64,000 nt of DNA from Inhella crocodyli (GTDB taxonomy: Bacteria > Pseudomonadota > Gammaproteobacteria > Burkholderiales > Burkholderiaceae_C). This document shows, piece after piece, positions 53,148-60,664 of the stretch (positions are counted from its first letter, which is position 1; each line of letters begins with the position of its first letter). The translations under genes were made by a program, and so were the position numbers. Location: contig NZ_SACM01000003.1 in NCBI RefSeq assembly GCF_004004565.1, forward strand, positions 452,579-516,578, given 5' to 3'. The notes beneath the pieces were generated by a model that made no database searches, had not been told where the DNA came from, and saw only the letters and a program-made list of their open reading frames with translations.

Positions 53148-54709
53148 GGCAGTCGGTAGCTGAAGACGGTGGTGCCGTGCGCACGGCTGGGGGTTTCGTC
53201 GCGCGGCAGGACGCTGCGCACGTACTCGACCTGCACGCCGTCGGGCGAGACGCGCACGCGGGTGTAGCCCGTGTTGGGGTACTTGTCGCCGCTGGCAAAC
53301 GCGTCGGCGTTCCACAGCGTGTAGTTCGGGTCGGCGGGCTGCGAGAGGGTCTGGTAGGTCACCCCGTCGAGCTTCTGCCGCACCCACACGTGGTCGTGCC
53401 CTTGGAAGAACACGGTCACCCCGGTGCGCGCCATGAGGCGGTGGATGGGGTCGGCCCATCCCGGACGCTGGGACAGAAAGTCGAACACGCCGTTGAGGCT
53501 CTCGCCGCCCCACTCCCAGCGCTTGGCCAGCTCCACCCCTCCTCGGCCGGTGCCCATCACGTGGTGGGCGAACACGAACTTGTAGCGGGCGTTGCTGGTT
53601 TCCAGCGTGCGCTTGAGCCATTGGTACTGCGCGTCGCTGTGGGTGACGTCCCACAGGCTCTGCTTGGGCTTGCTGCTGCCGAAGACGTTGTCCACCGCCA
53701 CGGGCGAATGCCAGTAGGGGTCGATGACGACGAACAGCGCGTCGCCCCAGTTCCAGGCGAAGTAGTTGCGCAGCAGGCCGATGTGCTCGACCGGCTGCGC
53801 GTTGCCGCTGTAGAAGCCATTGGGGGCAGGCTGGGCGTAGAGGCCGTTGCGGGCGTTCTGCGCCCACACCGCCACGTTGTTGGGCGTGCCGTCCAGCAGG
53901 TAGGCGGCCGCCTGTTCGTGGTTGCCATTGACCAGGAACAGCGGCGCCTGGCGGCTGACGGTGTGCAGGAAGGGCCGCTGCAAGGTGTAGCGCTCGAGCA
54001 CCTTGGCACGATCGATGGTCGCGGGGTCGAGCGTGTCGACGCTGAAGTCATCGCCCATCAACACGTAAAAGTCGGGCTGGTCGGCCGCCACCGACTGCAA
54101 GGTCCGGGTGTACAGATCGGGGTCGAACTGGGTCTTGAGGCGCTCGGGGTGCGAGTCGCCCTGGATGGCGAACGTGAAGCTGCTGCCTGCGGGCCGGGCC
54201 GTGTGGAAGTTCCATTCGTCGCCCGGCGCTTCGTTGGCGCTGCCGGTCGGCTGGAAGTACAGGCGGTAGTAACAGCGGGTGTTGGCTGGCAGGCCGGTCA
54301 AGCTGAGCTCGACGGCCTGCCCCGCCTCGATGGCCACCGCGGGGGTCGTTTGGCCCAACTGCCCACTTTGCGCGCCGTAGGCGATGCGCACCGTGCCGCG
54401 CTGGGTCGGGCTGTAGACGTTGGCCTGCACGCTGCTTGCCGTGGGGCTGCCCAGGGCCACGCTGCCGCTGAAGCTGCTGGTGCCCGGCACGGGCGCGGGG
54501 CTCGGGGCGGGGGCCGGGCTGGGGGCGGGACTCGGTGCGGGTGCGGGTGCGGGTGCGGGCGCCGGTGCGGGGGCAGGCGCCGGTGCAGGCGCGGGGGCCG
54601 GGGTCGGCGTGGGGGCCGAACCGCCGCCGCCGCAGGCGCTCAAGACGAGGCTGAGGCACAGGGCCAAAGGCCGGCGTGCCGGGGGTCGATGTCGGGGGGT
54701 CGGGCTCAT
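53144..54709 (-). CDS. Metallophosphoesterase lipoprotein, copy 2
   Basis: A 521-residue paralogue of the next gene downstream, from ATG 54709. Lipobox LSAC plus GGGGS, an (AP)n/Ser linker at about 33-75, a purple-acid-phosphatase-like fibronectin domain (TGLPANTRCYYRLYFQPTG), and a phosphoesterase domain with IQGDSHPER, VLMGDDFSVD, LVNGNHEQAA, FAHHVMGTG and FFQGHDHVWVR. Metal ligands are complete, so it should be active. It begins 35 bp after a perfect TGAC-AGGCCT-GTCA palindrome, and overlaps copy 1 by ATGA. Confidence 0.88.
   Translation of the reverse strand: MSPTPRHRPPARRPLALCLSLVLSACGGGGSAPTPTPAPAPAPAPAPAPAPAPAPAPAPSPAPSPAPAPSPAPVPGTSSFSGSVALGSPTASSVQANVYSPTQRGTVRIAYGAQSGQLGQTTPAVAIEAGQAVELSLTGLPANTRCYYRLYFQPTGSANEAPGDEWNFHTARPAGSSFTFAIQGDSHPERLKTQFDPDLYTRTLQSVAADQPDFYVLMGDDFSVDTLDPATIDRAKVLERYTLQRPFLHTVSRQAPLFLVNGNHEQAAAYLLDGTPNNVAVWAQNARNGLYAQPAPNGFYSGNAQPVEHIGLLRNYFAWNWGDALFVVIDPYWHSPVAVDNVFGSSKPKQSLWDVTHSDAQYQWLKRTLETSNARYKFVFAHHVMGTGRGGVELAKRWEWGGESLNGVFDFLSQRPGWADPIHRLMARTGVTVFFQGHDHVWVRQKLDGVTYQTLSQPADPNYTLWNADAFASGDKYPNTGYTRVRVSPDGVQVEYVRSVLPRDETPSRAHGTTVFSYRLP
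54535..54600. repeat. Short GC hexamer repeat encoding an (AP)n linker
   Basis: Degenerate GGTGCG/GGCGCC units encode Ala-Pro pairs in the second phosphoesterase lipoprotein. The tract is shorter and less pure than the one in its paralogue. Confidence 0.7.
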
Positions 54710-54743
54710 GCGGCCATGCTAGGAAGGCGCCCGCCGCGCTGCG

Positions 54744-54757
54744 TGACAGGCCTGTCA
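54744..54757. promoter_or_regulatory. CusR/CopR-like box, phosphoesterase operon
   Basis: TGACAGGCCTGTCA, a perfect 14-bp palindrome of the form TGAC-N6-GTCA, 35 bp upstream of the first metallophosphoesterase ATG. Its centre is 32 bp (about three helical turns) from a second such site at 54776-54789. Confidence 0.65.
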
Positions 54758-54775
54758 TTCAAGCCCCGCGCACGC

Positions 54776-54789
54776 TGACAGATTCGTCA
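54776..54789. promoter_or_regulatory. CusR/CopR-like box, small secreted protein gene
   Basis: TGACAGATTCGTCA, again TGAC-N6-GTCA, 61 bp before the ATG at 54851 on the plus strand. Together with the site at 54744 it lies between two divergent genes, each having its own nearer copy. Confidence 0.6.
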
Positions 54790-54850
54790 TCGACCGCGTC
54801 CGCCGCACGGGCCCAATGGGATCTCGTTTCAACCTCCCTTGGAGATCGGC

Positions 54851-55129
54851 ATGAAGACTTCCCTTTGGGCCTGTGCGGCCTGTTTGGTGGGCGCCTTGGC
54901 CGCGGCCGCGCCGGTGGGCGCCGCGCCCACGCCCGAGCACGCGGCGATGAAGGCGCAACTGGCGCAACAGAAGCAAGACATCGAGGCCACCAAGGCACGG
55001 CTGGAGGCGGCCAAGCAGCGCAAGGACGCCAACGCCGTGGCCGCCGAACGCGCCGCCTTGCAGCAGAAGAAGCAGGCCCACGAGGCCTTGAAGCAGCAGC
55101 TGCACGCCGCACGCGGCCCCAAGCGCTGA
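54851..55129 (+). CDS. Small secreted helical protein
   Basis: A 92-residue protein from ATG 54851 with GGAG 6 nt upstream. The signal peptide is about 1-24 (MKTSLWACAACLVGALAAAA, cleavage GAA|P). The mature part is one long charged helix (EHAAMKAQLAQQKQDIEATK, RAALQQKKQAHEALKQQL), probably coiled coil, with no Cys or metal motif. I recognise no family; it recalls small periplasmic chaperone-like proteins only in composition. It is divergent from the phosphoesterase operon with shared TGAC-N6-GTCA sites, so it likely belongs to the same regulon. Confidence 0.75.
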   Translation: MKTSLWACAACLVGALAAAAPVGAAPTPEHAAMKAQLAQQKQDIEATKARLEAAKQRKDANAVAAERAALQQKKQAHEALKQQLHAARGPKR

Positions 55130-55148
55130 CGCGCCAGGCGCCGCGGGC

Positions 55149-55739
55149 TCAGGGCACGAAGCTCAGGGTCTGCGGCGCACCGGCTTCCACCCAGCGTTGC
55201 TGGGGCCGGTAGCTGACCACCAAGGCCCGCTCCAAGGCGGCGGGCAAGCTCATTCGCAGTTGGCGCACCGGCGCCGGGGCCTGCGCCTCGGCCCGCACCA
55301 CGGGCCCCTGGGCGCCGTGCACGTGCTCGCCCAAGGCCTGCTGCGCCGCCTGCTGCTGCAGGGCCTGGTGAAGCTCGCTCGCGCTGGGCCACTGCCAGCG
55401 CACGATGCGCAGGGCCTCGCCCTCTGGGGTGTGCAGCTGCCACTGCGACTCCACCAGGGCGCGCAGCCGGGCCAACGGCGCCTCGAGCGCCGAGGCCGGT
55501 TCGCTGGCCACGCGGAACAAGAAGCTCGCGGGCGCTTCGTCCGGTGCGCTCAGGTCGCGCAGCACGTCGGCCCAGTCGAGATGCCATTGCGCCTGCACGC
55601 TGCGCTCGGCGTGCACGACCAAGGTGAGCCGGTGCGCGGCCAACTCGTGTGCGAACGAAGGGGCCAGGGGCGACCAAAGCGCCAGCAACAGGGCCAGGGC
55701 AGGCCCCCGCCGCGCGCCACGGAACAGGGCGGGCTTCAT
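55149..55739 (-). CDS. Exported protein of unknown function
   Basis: A 196-residue protein from ATG 55739. The signal peptide is about 1-31 (ALALLLALWSPLAPSFA), and the mature protein begins HELAAHRLTLVVHAERSVQA, a His-led start that recalls the N-terminal part of HupE/UreJ-type exported domains. A helix with many Gln/Ala (HQALQQQAAQQALGEHVHG) and a closing beta region follow (QLRMSLPAALERALVVSYRP). The start overlaps the PEBP-YHYH stop (ATGA), so the two are one operon. Function unknown. Confidence 0.7.
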   Translation of the reverse strand: MKPALFRGARRGPALALLLALWSPLAPSFAHELAAHRLTLVVHAERSVQAQWHLDWADVLRDLSAPDEAPASFLFRVASEPASALEAPLARLRALVESQWQLHTPEGEALRIVRWQWPSASELHQALQQQAAQQALGEHVHGAQGPVVRAEAQAPAPVRQLRMSLPAALERALVVSYRPQQRWVEAGAPQTLSFVP

Positions 55740-57421
55740 CGGCAGTACGTGACGTCGGGTTGCGTGCCCGCCCCCTGGGCGGTGGCGAACTGGAAGGTCC
55801 AGCAGGCCGACTTGCCCCGGTTGGCGTTGGTGGCCAGGGCCGCACTCAAGGCCTCGCCCTGCAAGGCGCGATAACGGATGCGGTAACTGCCCGGCACGTT
55901 GGCGTAGGCGTCCGAGCCGTTCTCGGTGGTGGTGAAGCTGCGGGCGCTCGTGAAGGCCAGCACCTGCGCACCATCGGCTTCGGTGCTCAGGCTCATGCCC
56001 GAGACCGGGAACGGCGTGACGGGGGGGGGCCGCATCGGGCTGAACTTGGCCGACTGCCCCGCCAGATCGGGGCTGGGCACGCCGTAGAAGCAACTCAGCA
56101 CGTAAGGCGCCTGCTCGGTGACGTGGTACGCGTAGCCGCTCGGGGCGTTGGCGTTGGGCTTGGTGTTGCCACCGCAAATGGCATCGCGCTGGGCCACTTG
56201 GCCATCGGCATCGTTGTAGCCCAGGATGGCGTAACCGTCCAAGGCCCAGCCCACCGGGTGCGTGTCCCAGTAGCTGGCCGGCTTGTCGGCCATCAAGCAC
56301 ACCGGGGCCGCGTGGTAGTGGTAGTCGTCGGCGCGCCCGGCGTGGCCATTGCACACGTCGAGCTCGCCCAGGACCTTGGTGTCGCCGTTCTGGCAGCCGC
56401 CCTGCTTGCAAGGGTTGAAGAGGGGAACGCCGTCGATGGCGATGCCGATGGGCCCGTCCACGGCCGAGGTGGGCGCGGCCGCGGGCGTGGGCTGCAAGGG
56501 GATGCGCCAAGCGTGGCTGCCCAGGAAGTTTTGCGCCGTGGGCACCTGCAGGTTGGTGGCCGTGATGCCGTCCATCATGCGGCGCGACGACAGGCCGGTG
56601 CTGCTGACGTAGGCGTACTGCCCGTCGCAGGCCACCGCCGCCTGCGCATTGGGGGTGCCGGCCAGCGAGGCGCGCACGCGCTGGCAAGCGGCCGACAGGC
56701 CCGGGCTGTTGGCGTCGCGGGTGTGGCTCAGGGTCAGGCTGGCGCTGCCCAGCAGCAGCGGCTGCAGGGCGGCCAGCAGCTGCTCCCCCGTCACGGCACT
56801 GCCCGCGGGCAAGCGCGAGGCCACCGAGTCGGACAAGGCGTACACGGTGAAGGTGTAGCTCTTGGTGCCCAGGCCCTGCGAGCACGGGGCTTGGTAACCC
56901 CGGTAGGGCCCGTCGCTGCCCACGCCGGTGAGACCCGGGCCGAGCGCATCGCGCACCAAGGCCGTCGTGGCGGCCGGGATCTGGTGGAGCACCCAGTTGT
57001 ACTTGGTGCTGCCGTCGGCGGGCACGGTGCTCATCAACAGCGCCCACTCCCGCGTGCCCGCAGGTGCCGGGCCCCAGCTCAGCGCCGGGCTGGAGCCCAT
57101 GCCGTCGCAGCTGTACTCGGCCGGCAAGGTGACCGTCCCGGCACTGCTGCTCAGCGTGAACGCACTCGGGGCGGGTGCTGGTGCTGGTGCTGGTGCTGGT
57201 GCTGGTGCTGGTGCAGGTGCGGGTGCAGGTGCGGGTGCAGGTGCAGGTGCGGGTGCAGGTGCAGGTGCGGGTGCAGGTGCAGGTGCAGGTGCAGGTGCAG
57301 GTGCAGGCGCGGGCGCGGGCGCGGGCGTTGGCACGCTGGCGCTGCCCCCGCCGCCGCAGGCGGTCAGCGCCACGCACAGCAAGGGCCAAAGACGGGGAGG
57401 GCGGGGGGGCAGTTCGCGCAT
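55736..57421 (-). CDS. PEBP-YHYH domain lipoprotein
   Basis: A 561-residue exported protein from ATG 57421, with GAGGAG 7 nt upstream. Lipobox LTAC followed by GGGGS; an (AP)n linker at about 32-85; a YbhB/YbcL-type PEBP domain (about 88-230: LPAEYSCDGMGSSPALSWGP, STKYNWVLHQIPA, SDGPYRGYQAPCS); then a YHYH domain at about 300-480 with GIAIDGVPLFNPCKQGG, ADDYHYHAAPVCL and PVGWALDGYAILGYND. The YHYH histidines look like a metal site; the family role is unknown. A TGAC-N6-GTCA box lies 57 bp upstream, on the end of the histidine kinase gene. Confidence 0.88.
   Translation of the reverse strand: MRELPPRPPRLWPLLCVALTACGGGGSASVPTPAPAPAPAPAPAPAPAPAPAPAPAPAPAPAPAPAPAPAPAPAPAPAPAPAPAPSAFTLSSSAGTVTLPAEYSCDGMGSSPALSWGPAPAGTREWALLMSTVPADGSTKYNWVLHQIPAATTALVRDALGPGLTGVGSDGPYRGYQAPCSQGLGTKSYTFTVYALSDSVASRLPAGSAVTGEQLLAALQPLLLGSASLTLSHTRDANSPGLSAACQRVRASLAGTPNAQAAVACDGQYAYVSSTGLSSRRMMDGITATNLQVPTAQNFLGSHAWRIPLQPTPAAAPTSAVDGPIGIAIDGVPLFNPCKQGGCQNGDTKVLGELDVCNGHAGRADDYHYHAAPVCLMADKPASYWDTHPVGWALDGYAILGYNDADGQVAQRDAICGGNTKPNANAPSGYAYHVTEQAPYVLSCFYGVPSPDLAGQSAKFSPMRPPPVTPFPVSGMSLSTEADGAQVLAFTSARSFTTTENGSDAYANVPGSYRIRYRALQGEALSAALATNANRGKSACWTFQFATAQGAGTQPDVTYCR
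57171..57330. repeat. Hexamer tandem repeat encoding an (AP)n linker
   Basis: About 26 copies of GGTGCN/GGCGCN: a GGTGCT block, then alternating GGTGCA and GGTGCG, then GGCGCG. It encodes Ala-Pro pairs after the lipobox of the PEBP-YHYH protein. The arrangement in homogeneous sub-blocks indicates expansion by slippage independent of the other two (AP)n tracts. Confidence 0.85.
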
Positions 57422-57477
57422 GAAAGGGCTCCTCGGATGGGGCCCTTTCACTCTAGGCAGGGGATCCTCGCGTTCGA

Positions 57478-57491
57478 TGACATCGCGGTCA
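57478..57491. promoter_or_regulatory. CusR/CopR-like box, PEBP-YHYH operon
   Basis: TGACATCGCGGTCA (TGAC-N6-GTCA), extended to GATGAC...GTCATC over 57476-57493. It overlaps the stop codon of the kinase gene and lies 57 bp upstream of the PEBP-YHYH ATG. Confidence 0.6.
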
Positions 57492-58892
57492 TCGGTCGCG
57501 GCGTTGCGGCAAGCGGACCTCCATCACCACCTGGTCCGGCGGGCTGTCGAGCAATCGCAAGTCGCCCCCGTGGGCACGGGCGATCTCGCGCGCCAGGCTC
57601 AAGCCCAAACCGCTGCCTTCGCGCCGCGCGGCGGTGGTCGACGGCACGCGGTAGAAGCGCTGGAACAAGCGCGCCCGCGCTTCGGCCGACAAGGGCTCGC
57701 AATCGTTGCGGAAGCGAACCACCGCCGCCTCGCCGTCGCGGCGCGCGCTCAGGCTCAGGCGCCCACCCGGCACGCCGTAGGCCAGGGCGTTGCTGAGCAG
57801 GTTGTTGAACAGCTGGCGCAGCAGCACGAGGTCGCCATTCACCGGCAAGGGCGCCTGCACGTCGGCTTCGAGCTGCCGGTGCTCGGCCAACAAGGCGGCG
57901 TCTTGCACCAGCTCGTCCAGCACGGGGCCCAGGTCCACCGGCTCGTGGGCCACCTCCAAGTGCCCGGCGTCGGCCCGCGACAGCAGCAGCAGCTGCCGCA
58001 CCGTGCTGGACAGCCGGTTCACCGCGTCCAGCATGGCCCCCAGCTCCGCCTGCAGCTCGCGCCCGTGGCTGGCCCCAATGGCCCGCTCCAGGCGGCCTTG
58101 CAAGACCGTCAGGGGCGTGCGCAGTTCGTGCGCGGCATCGGCCGAAAAGCGGGAGGCTTGGTGGAAGCTGGTCTCCAGCCGGGCCAGCATGGTGTTGTAG
58201 GCCTCGACCAGCTCGCGCAGCTCGCGCGGCTCTTGCCCCGTCGGCAAGCGCTGGTCCAAGCGGTCGGGGCGCTGCTGGCGCATGGCCTCGCGCAGGCGGT
58301 TCAGCGGCCCCATCATCAACTGGGCCAACAGGGCGGCGCTGCCGGCGGCCAGGGCCAAGGCCACGGGCAGCATCAGGCCCAAGGTGCGCCACAGCAGGGC
58401 GCGCCACTCGGCCTGCAGCGGCCCCAGGTTCACGGCGAGCCAGGCCGTGCCGGCCTTGGTGCGGTTGCGGGCCACGCGCCAATCGCCCTCGGCGTCGGTG
58501 TGGGCCGCCACCTCGCAGCGCCCCAAGGGGTCGGCGCGCGTGCCGTTGCCGGCCAGGGCCTTGGGCGTTCGCCAGGCCAGCGACAGGCTGGCCAAGCCCG
58601 CCGGCTCGCCGCCAGCTGCGGCGGCGTCGTCGCCGTCGAAGTGGCGCTCCAAGCGCAGCTGGTGCCGGTCCTCCAAGCCCAACTTGCGCACGACGTCGTC
58701 CAAGAGCCGCAGCTCGTCACCCCGGCCCTCGCGCTTGGGGCTGACGACCCGGCGGGCCTCGAGGCACAGGCGGGCCTCCAACTGTTCCAGCCCGGCCTGG
58801 CGCAGCGCCGAGCCCCCCAGCACCACGAGGGCCAACACGGCCAACAAGATGACCGCCAGGGCCGACACGAAGAGGCGCAAGCGCAGCGACAT
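57489..58892 (-). CDS. Sensor histidine kinase, CusS/CopS-like
   Basis: A 467-residue kinase from ATG 58892, 8 bp after its response regulator. TM1 is at about 8-28 (VSALAVILLAVLALVVLGGS), a periplasmic sensor of about 125 residues follows, TM2 is near 165-187 (TLGLMLPVALALAAGSAALL), then HAMP, the H-box FSADAAHELRTPLTV with H255, the N-box LFNNLLSNALAYG, a weak G1 region (FRNDCEPLS where DxGxG is usual) and GSGLGLSLAREIARAHGG. The layout and the non-canonical G1 box fit heavy-metal sensor kinases such as CusS. The ligand is not known. Confidence 0.88.
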   Translation of the reverse strand: MSLRLRLFVSALAVILLAVLALVVLGGSALRQAGLEQLEARLCLEARRVVSPKREGRGDELRLLDDVVRKLGLEDRHQLRLERHFDGDDAAAAGGEPAGLASLSLAWRTPKALAGNGTRADPLGRCEVAAHTDAEGDWRVARNRTKAGTAWLAVNLGPLQAEWRALLWRTLGLMLPVALALAAGSAALLAQLMMGPLNRLREAMRQQRPDRLDQRLPTGQEPRELRELVEAYNTMLARLETSFHQASRFSADAAHELRTPLTVLQGRLERAIGASHGRELQAELGAMLDAVNRLSSTVRQLLLLSRADAGHLEVAHEPVDLGPVLDELVQDAALLAEHRQLEADVQAPLPVNGDLVLLRQLFNNLLSNALAYGVPGGRLSLSARRDGEAAVVRFRNDCEPLSAEARARLFQRFYRVPSTTAARREGSGLGLSLAREIARAHGGDLRLLDSPPDQVVMEVRLPQRRDR

Positions 58893-58900
58893 GGCGGCCC

Positions 58901-59590
58901 TCAAGGTTTGCGAAAGCGGTAGCCCACGCCCCGCACCGACTCGATCCAGCCCGGCCCTTCCGGCCCCGCGTCGGGCTCGGCATCGGCCAGGCGCTGCCGG
59001 ATGCGCTTGACGCAGACGTCGACCACGTTGGTGGCGGGGTCGAAGTCGTAGCCCCACACCTGCTCCAGGATCTGGGCGCGGCTGAGCACCTGGCCGGCCG
59101 AGCGCATCAAGAACTCCAGCAGCGCGAACTCACGGCTCGTCAGTTCCACCGGCCGCGTGCTCAGGCACACGGTGCGCTTGATGCGGTCCAGCACCAGCGG
59201 GCCCACCCGCAACTCGCTTTGCCGCTCCCCCTGCACGCGGCGGCACACCGCCTGCAGCCGAGCGGCGAGCTCTTCCACGAAGAAGGGCTTGCCCAGGTAG
59301 TCGTCGGCGCCCAGGGCCAGGCCCTGGATGCGGTCACCGACCTCGTTGCGCGCCGTCAGCAGCAGCACCGGCGTGCGCACGCCCTCGCCGCGCAGGGCCG
59401 CCAGCACGTCCAAGCCGTCCCGGCCGGGCAGCATCAGGTCCAGCACGATGGCGTCCCACTGCGGCTCGCGCGCCAGCGCCAAGCCGGTGTTGCCATCGGT
59501 GGCCACGTGCACGGCCATGCCGCGCGCGCGCAGCCCCGACTGCACGAGCTCGGCAATGTCGGCTTCGTCCTCGATCAGCAGCAGGTTCAT
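58901..59590 (-). CDS. OmpR-family response regulator, CusR/CopR-like
   Basis: A 229-residue regulator from ATG 59590. Receiver: acidic residues E7-D8, phospho-acceptor D51 in AIVLDLMLPGRDG, K in LGKPFFVEE. The winged helix is at about 130-229 (VELTSREFALLEFLMRSAGQ, VVDVCVKRIRQRL, WIESVRGVGYRFRKP), with VLSRAQILEQVWGYDFDPAT as in CusR/CopR/PcoR. A TGAC-N6-GTCA box is 56 bp upstream, as expected for autoregulation. The same box precedes three further transcription units in the adjoining 5 kb. Confidence 0.93.
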   Translation of the reverse strand: MNLLLIEDEADIAELVQSGLRARGMAVHVATDGNTGLALAREPQWDAIVLDLMLPGRDGLDVLAALRGEGVRTPVLLLTARNEVGDRIQGLALGADDYLGKPFFVEELAARLQAVCRRVQGERQSELRVGPLVLDRIKRTVCLSTRPVELTSREFALLEFLMRSAGQVLSRAQILEQVWGYDFDPATNVVDVCVKRIRQRLADAEPDAGPEGPGWIESVRGVGYRFRKP

Positions 59591-59645
59591 GGCGCGGGGG
59601 CGGTCGGCATGCCGCCGATTGGAACGGACGCCGGGCCCCCGCGCA

Positions 59646-59659
59646 TGACAAAGCGGTCA
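59646..59659. promoter_or_regulatory. CusR/CopR-like box, regulator/kinase and lectin genes
   Basis: TGACAAAGCGGTCA (TGAC-N6-GTCA), extended by A/T to 16 bp (59645-59660). It lies between the divergent response regulator (start 59590) and lectin (start 59738) genes and may control both. Confidence 0.65.
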
Positions 59660-59737
59660 TCCGGGTCGCCCCCCAGCCACGCCCCCTGCCGGGCGGGGTT
59701 AACGTTCGCGCTTTGTTCACGCCCCCCGGAGACCCCC

Positions 59738-60175
59738 ATGCGCCACGCCCTCGCCCTTGCCCTCGTTTTGACCGCCGGCCTGACCGGCACCGCCCACGCC
59801 GGTGAGGTCGTCGGCCTGGGCGGCAAGTGCCTCGACGTCAAGGGCAAGAAGAGCGACGACGGCACGGCCACGCAGCTGTGGCAGTGCAACGGCGGCCCCA
59901 ACCAGAAGTGGCAGATGACCCGCGCCGGCGAGCTCAAGGGCTTTGCCGACAAGTGCCTGGACGTGGAAGGCGGCAAGACCGACGAGGGCACGCCCGTCAT
60001 CCTCTACACCTGCAACGGCGGCGCCAACCAGAAGTGGCGCTTCGAGAAGGGCGCGCTGGTCGGCATCGGCGGCAACTGCCTGGACGTGAAGGGCAACAAG
60101 TCCAAGGACGGCCAGCCCCTGGTGCTGTACCGCTGCACCGGCGGCGCCAACCAAAAGTGGAAGCTGCGCGGCTGA
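59738..60175 (+). CDS. Secreted ricin-type (QxW) lectin domain protein
   Basis: A 145-residue protein from ATG 59738 with GGAG 6 nt upstream. Signal peptide about 1-21 (LALALVLTAGLTGTAHA). The mature part is a single beta-trefoil with three repeats, each with a KCLDV/NCLDV strand and a QKW end: LWQCNGGPNQKWQM, LYTCNGGANQKWRF, LYRCTGGANQKWKL. Ricin-type domains bind sugars; a free-standing one without an enzyme domain suggests an adhesin or glycan-binding envelope protein. It is divergent from the CusR-like regulator across a region with a TGAC-N6-GTCA box. Confidence 0.9.
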   Translation: MRHALALALVLTAGLTGTAHAGEVVGLGGKCLDVKGKKSDDGTATQLWQCNGGPNQKWQMTRAGELKGFADKCLDVEGGKTDEGTPVILYTCNGGANQKWRFEKGALVGIGGNCLDVKGNKSKDGQPLVLYRCTGGANQKWKLRG

Positions 60176-60204
60176 CACGCCCCAACGTTCTCAAGGACCG
60201 CCCC

Positions 60205-60570
60205 ATGCTGCTCGGCCTGCGCACCGCCATCTACCCCGCCCCTGATTTGGAGGCGGCCAAGCGCTGGTACGCCGAGCTGCTGGGGCAGGCGCCGTACTTC
60301 GACCAACCGTTTTACGTCGGCTTCGCCGTGGGCGGCTTTGAGCTGGGTCTCGTGCCCGACGCCACGCCGGGCACCAACGGCGCGCAGCCCCTGTGGGGCG
60401 TGGCCGATGTGGACGCCGCACTGGCCCGCGCCCTGGCCTTGGGCGCCACGCCCTTGGAGCCGGCCACCGACGTGGGCGAGGGCATCCGCGTCGGGGCCGT
60501 CACCGACCCCTTCGGCAACCGCCTGGGCCTGATCCAAAACCCGCACTTCGACGCCAGCGCGGTGCGCTGA
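60205..60570 (+). CDS. VOC family protein
   Basis: A 121-residue single VOC domain from ATG 60205 with AAGGA 7 nt upstream. It has LRTAIYPAPDLEAAKRWYAE as the first beta-alpha unit and DPFGNRLGLIQNPHF as the closing DP.GN motif. The metal ligands of glyoxalase I are not complete, so it may be a binding protein or an uncharacterised lyase. It follows the lectin gene by 29 bp on the same strand. Confidence 0.85.
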   Translation: MLLGLRTAIYPAPDLEAAKRWYAELLGQAPYFDQPFYVGFAVGGFELGLVPDATPGTNGAQPLWGVADVDAALARALALGATPLEPATDVGEGIRVGAVTDPFGNRLGLIQNPHFDASAVR

Positions 60571-60664
60571 GGGCCACCAGAGCCACCCGGGCCGGGAGGC
60601 GTGTCGATCCCGAGGCGGCTCGGACGTCGTCAGCGCACGAACGTCCCTCCACGCGGAGCCCTGC

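Noticed and set aside
52918..57330. The hexamer tracts as CRISPR or minisatellite arrays outside genes
   Set aside because: They have no spacers and stay in frame as Ala-Pro linkers of three lipoproteins.
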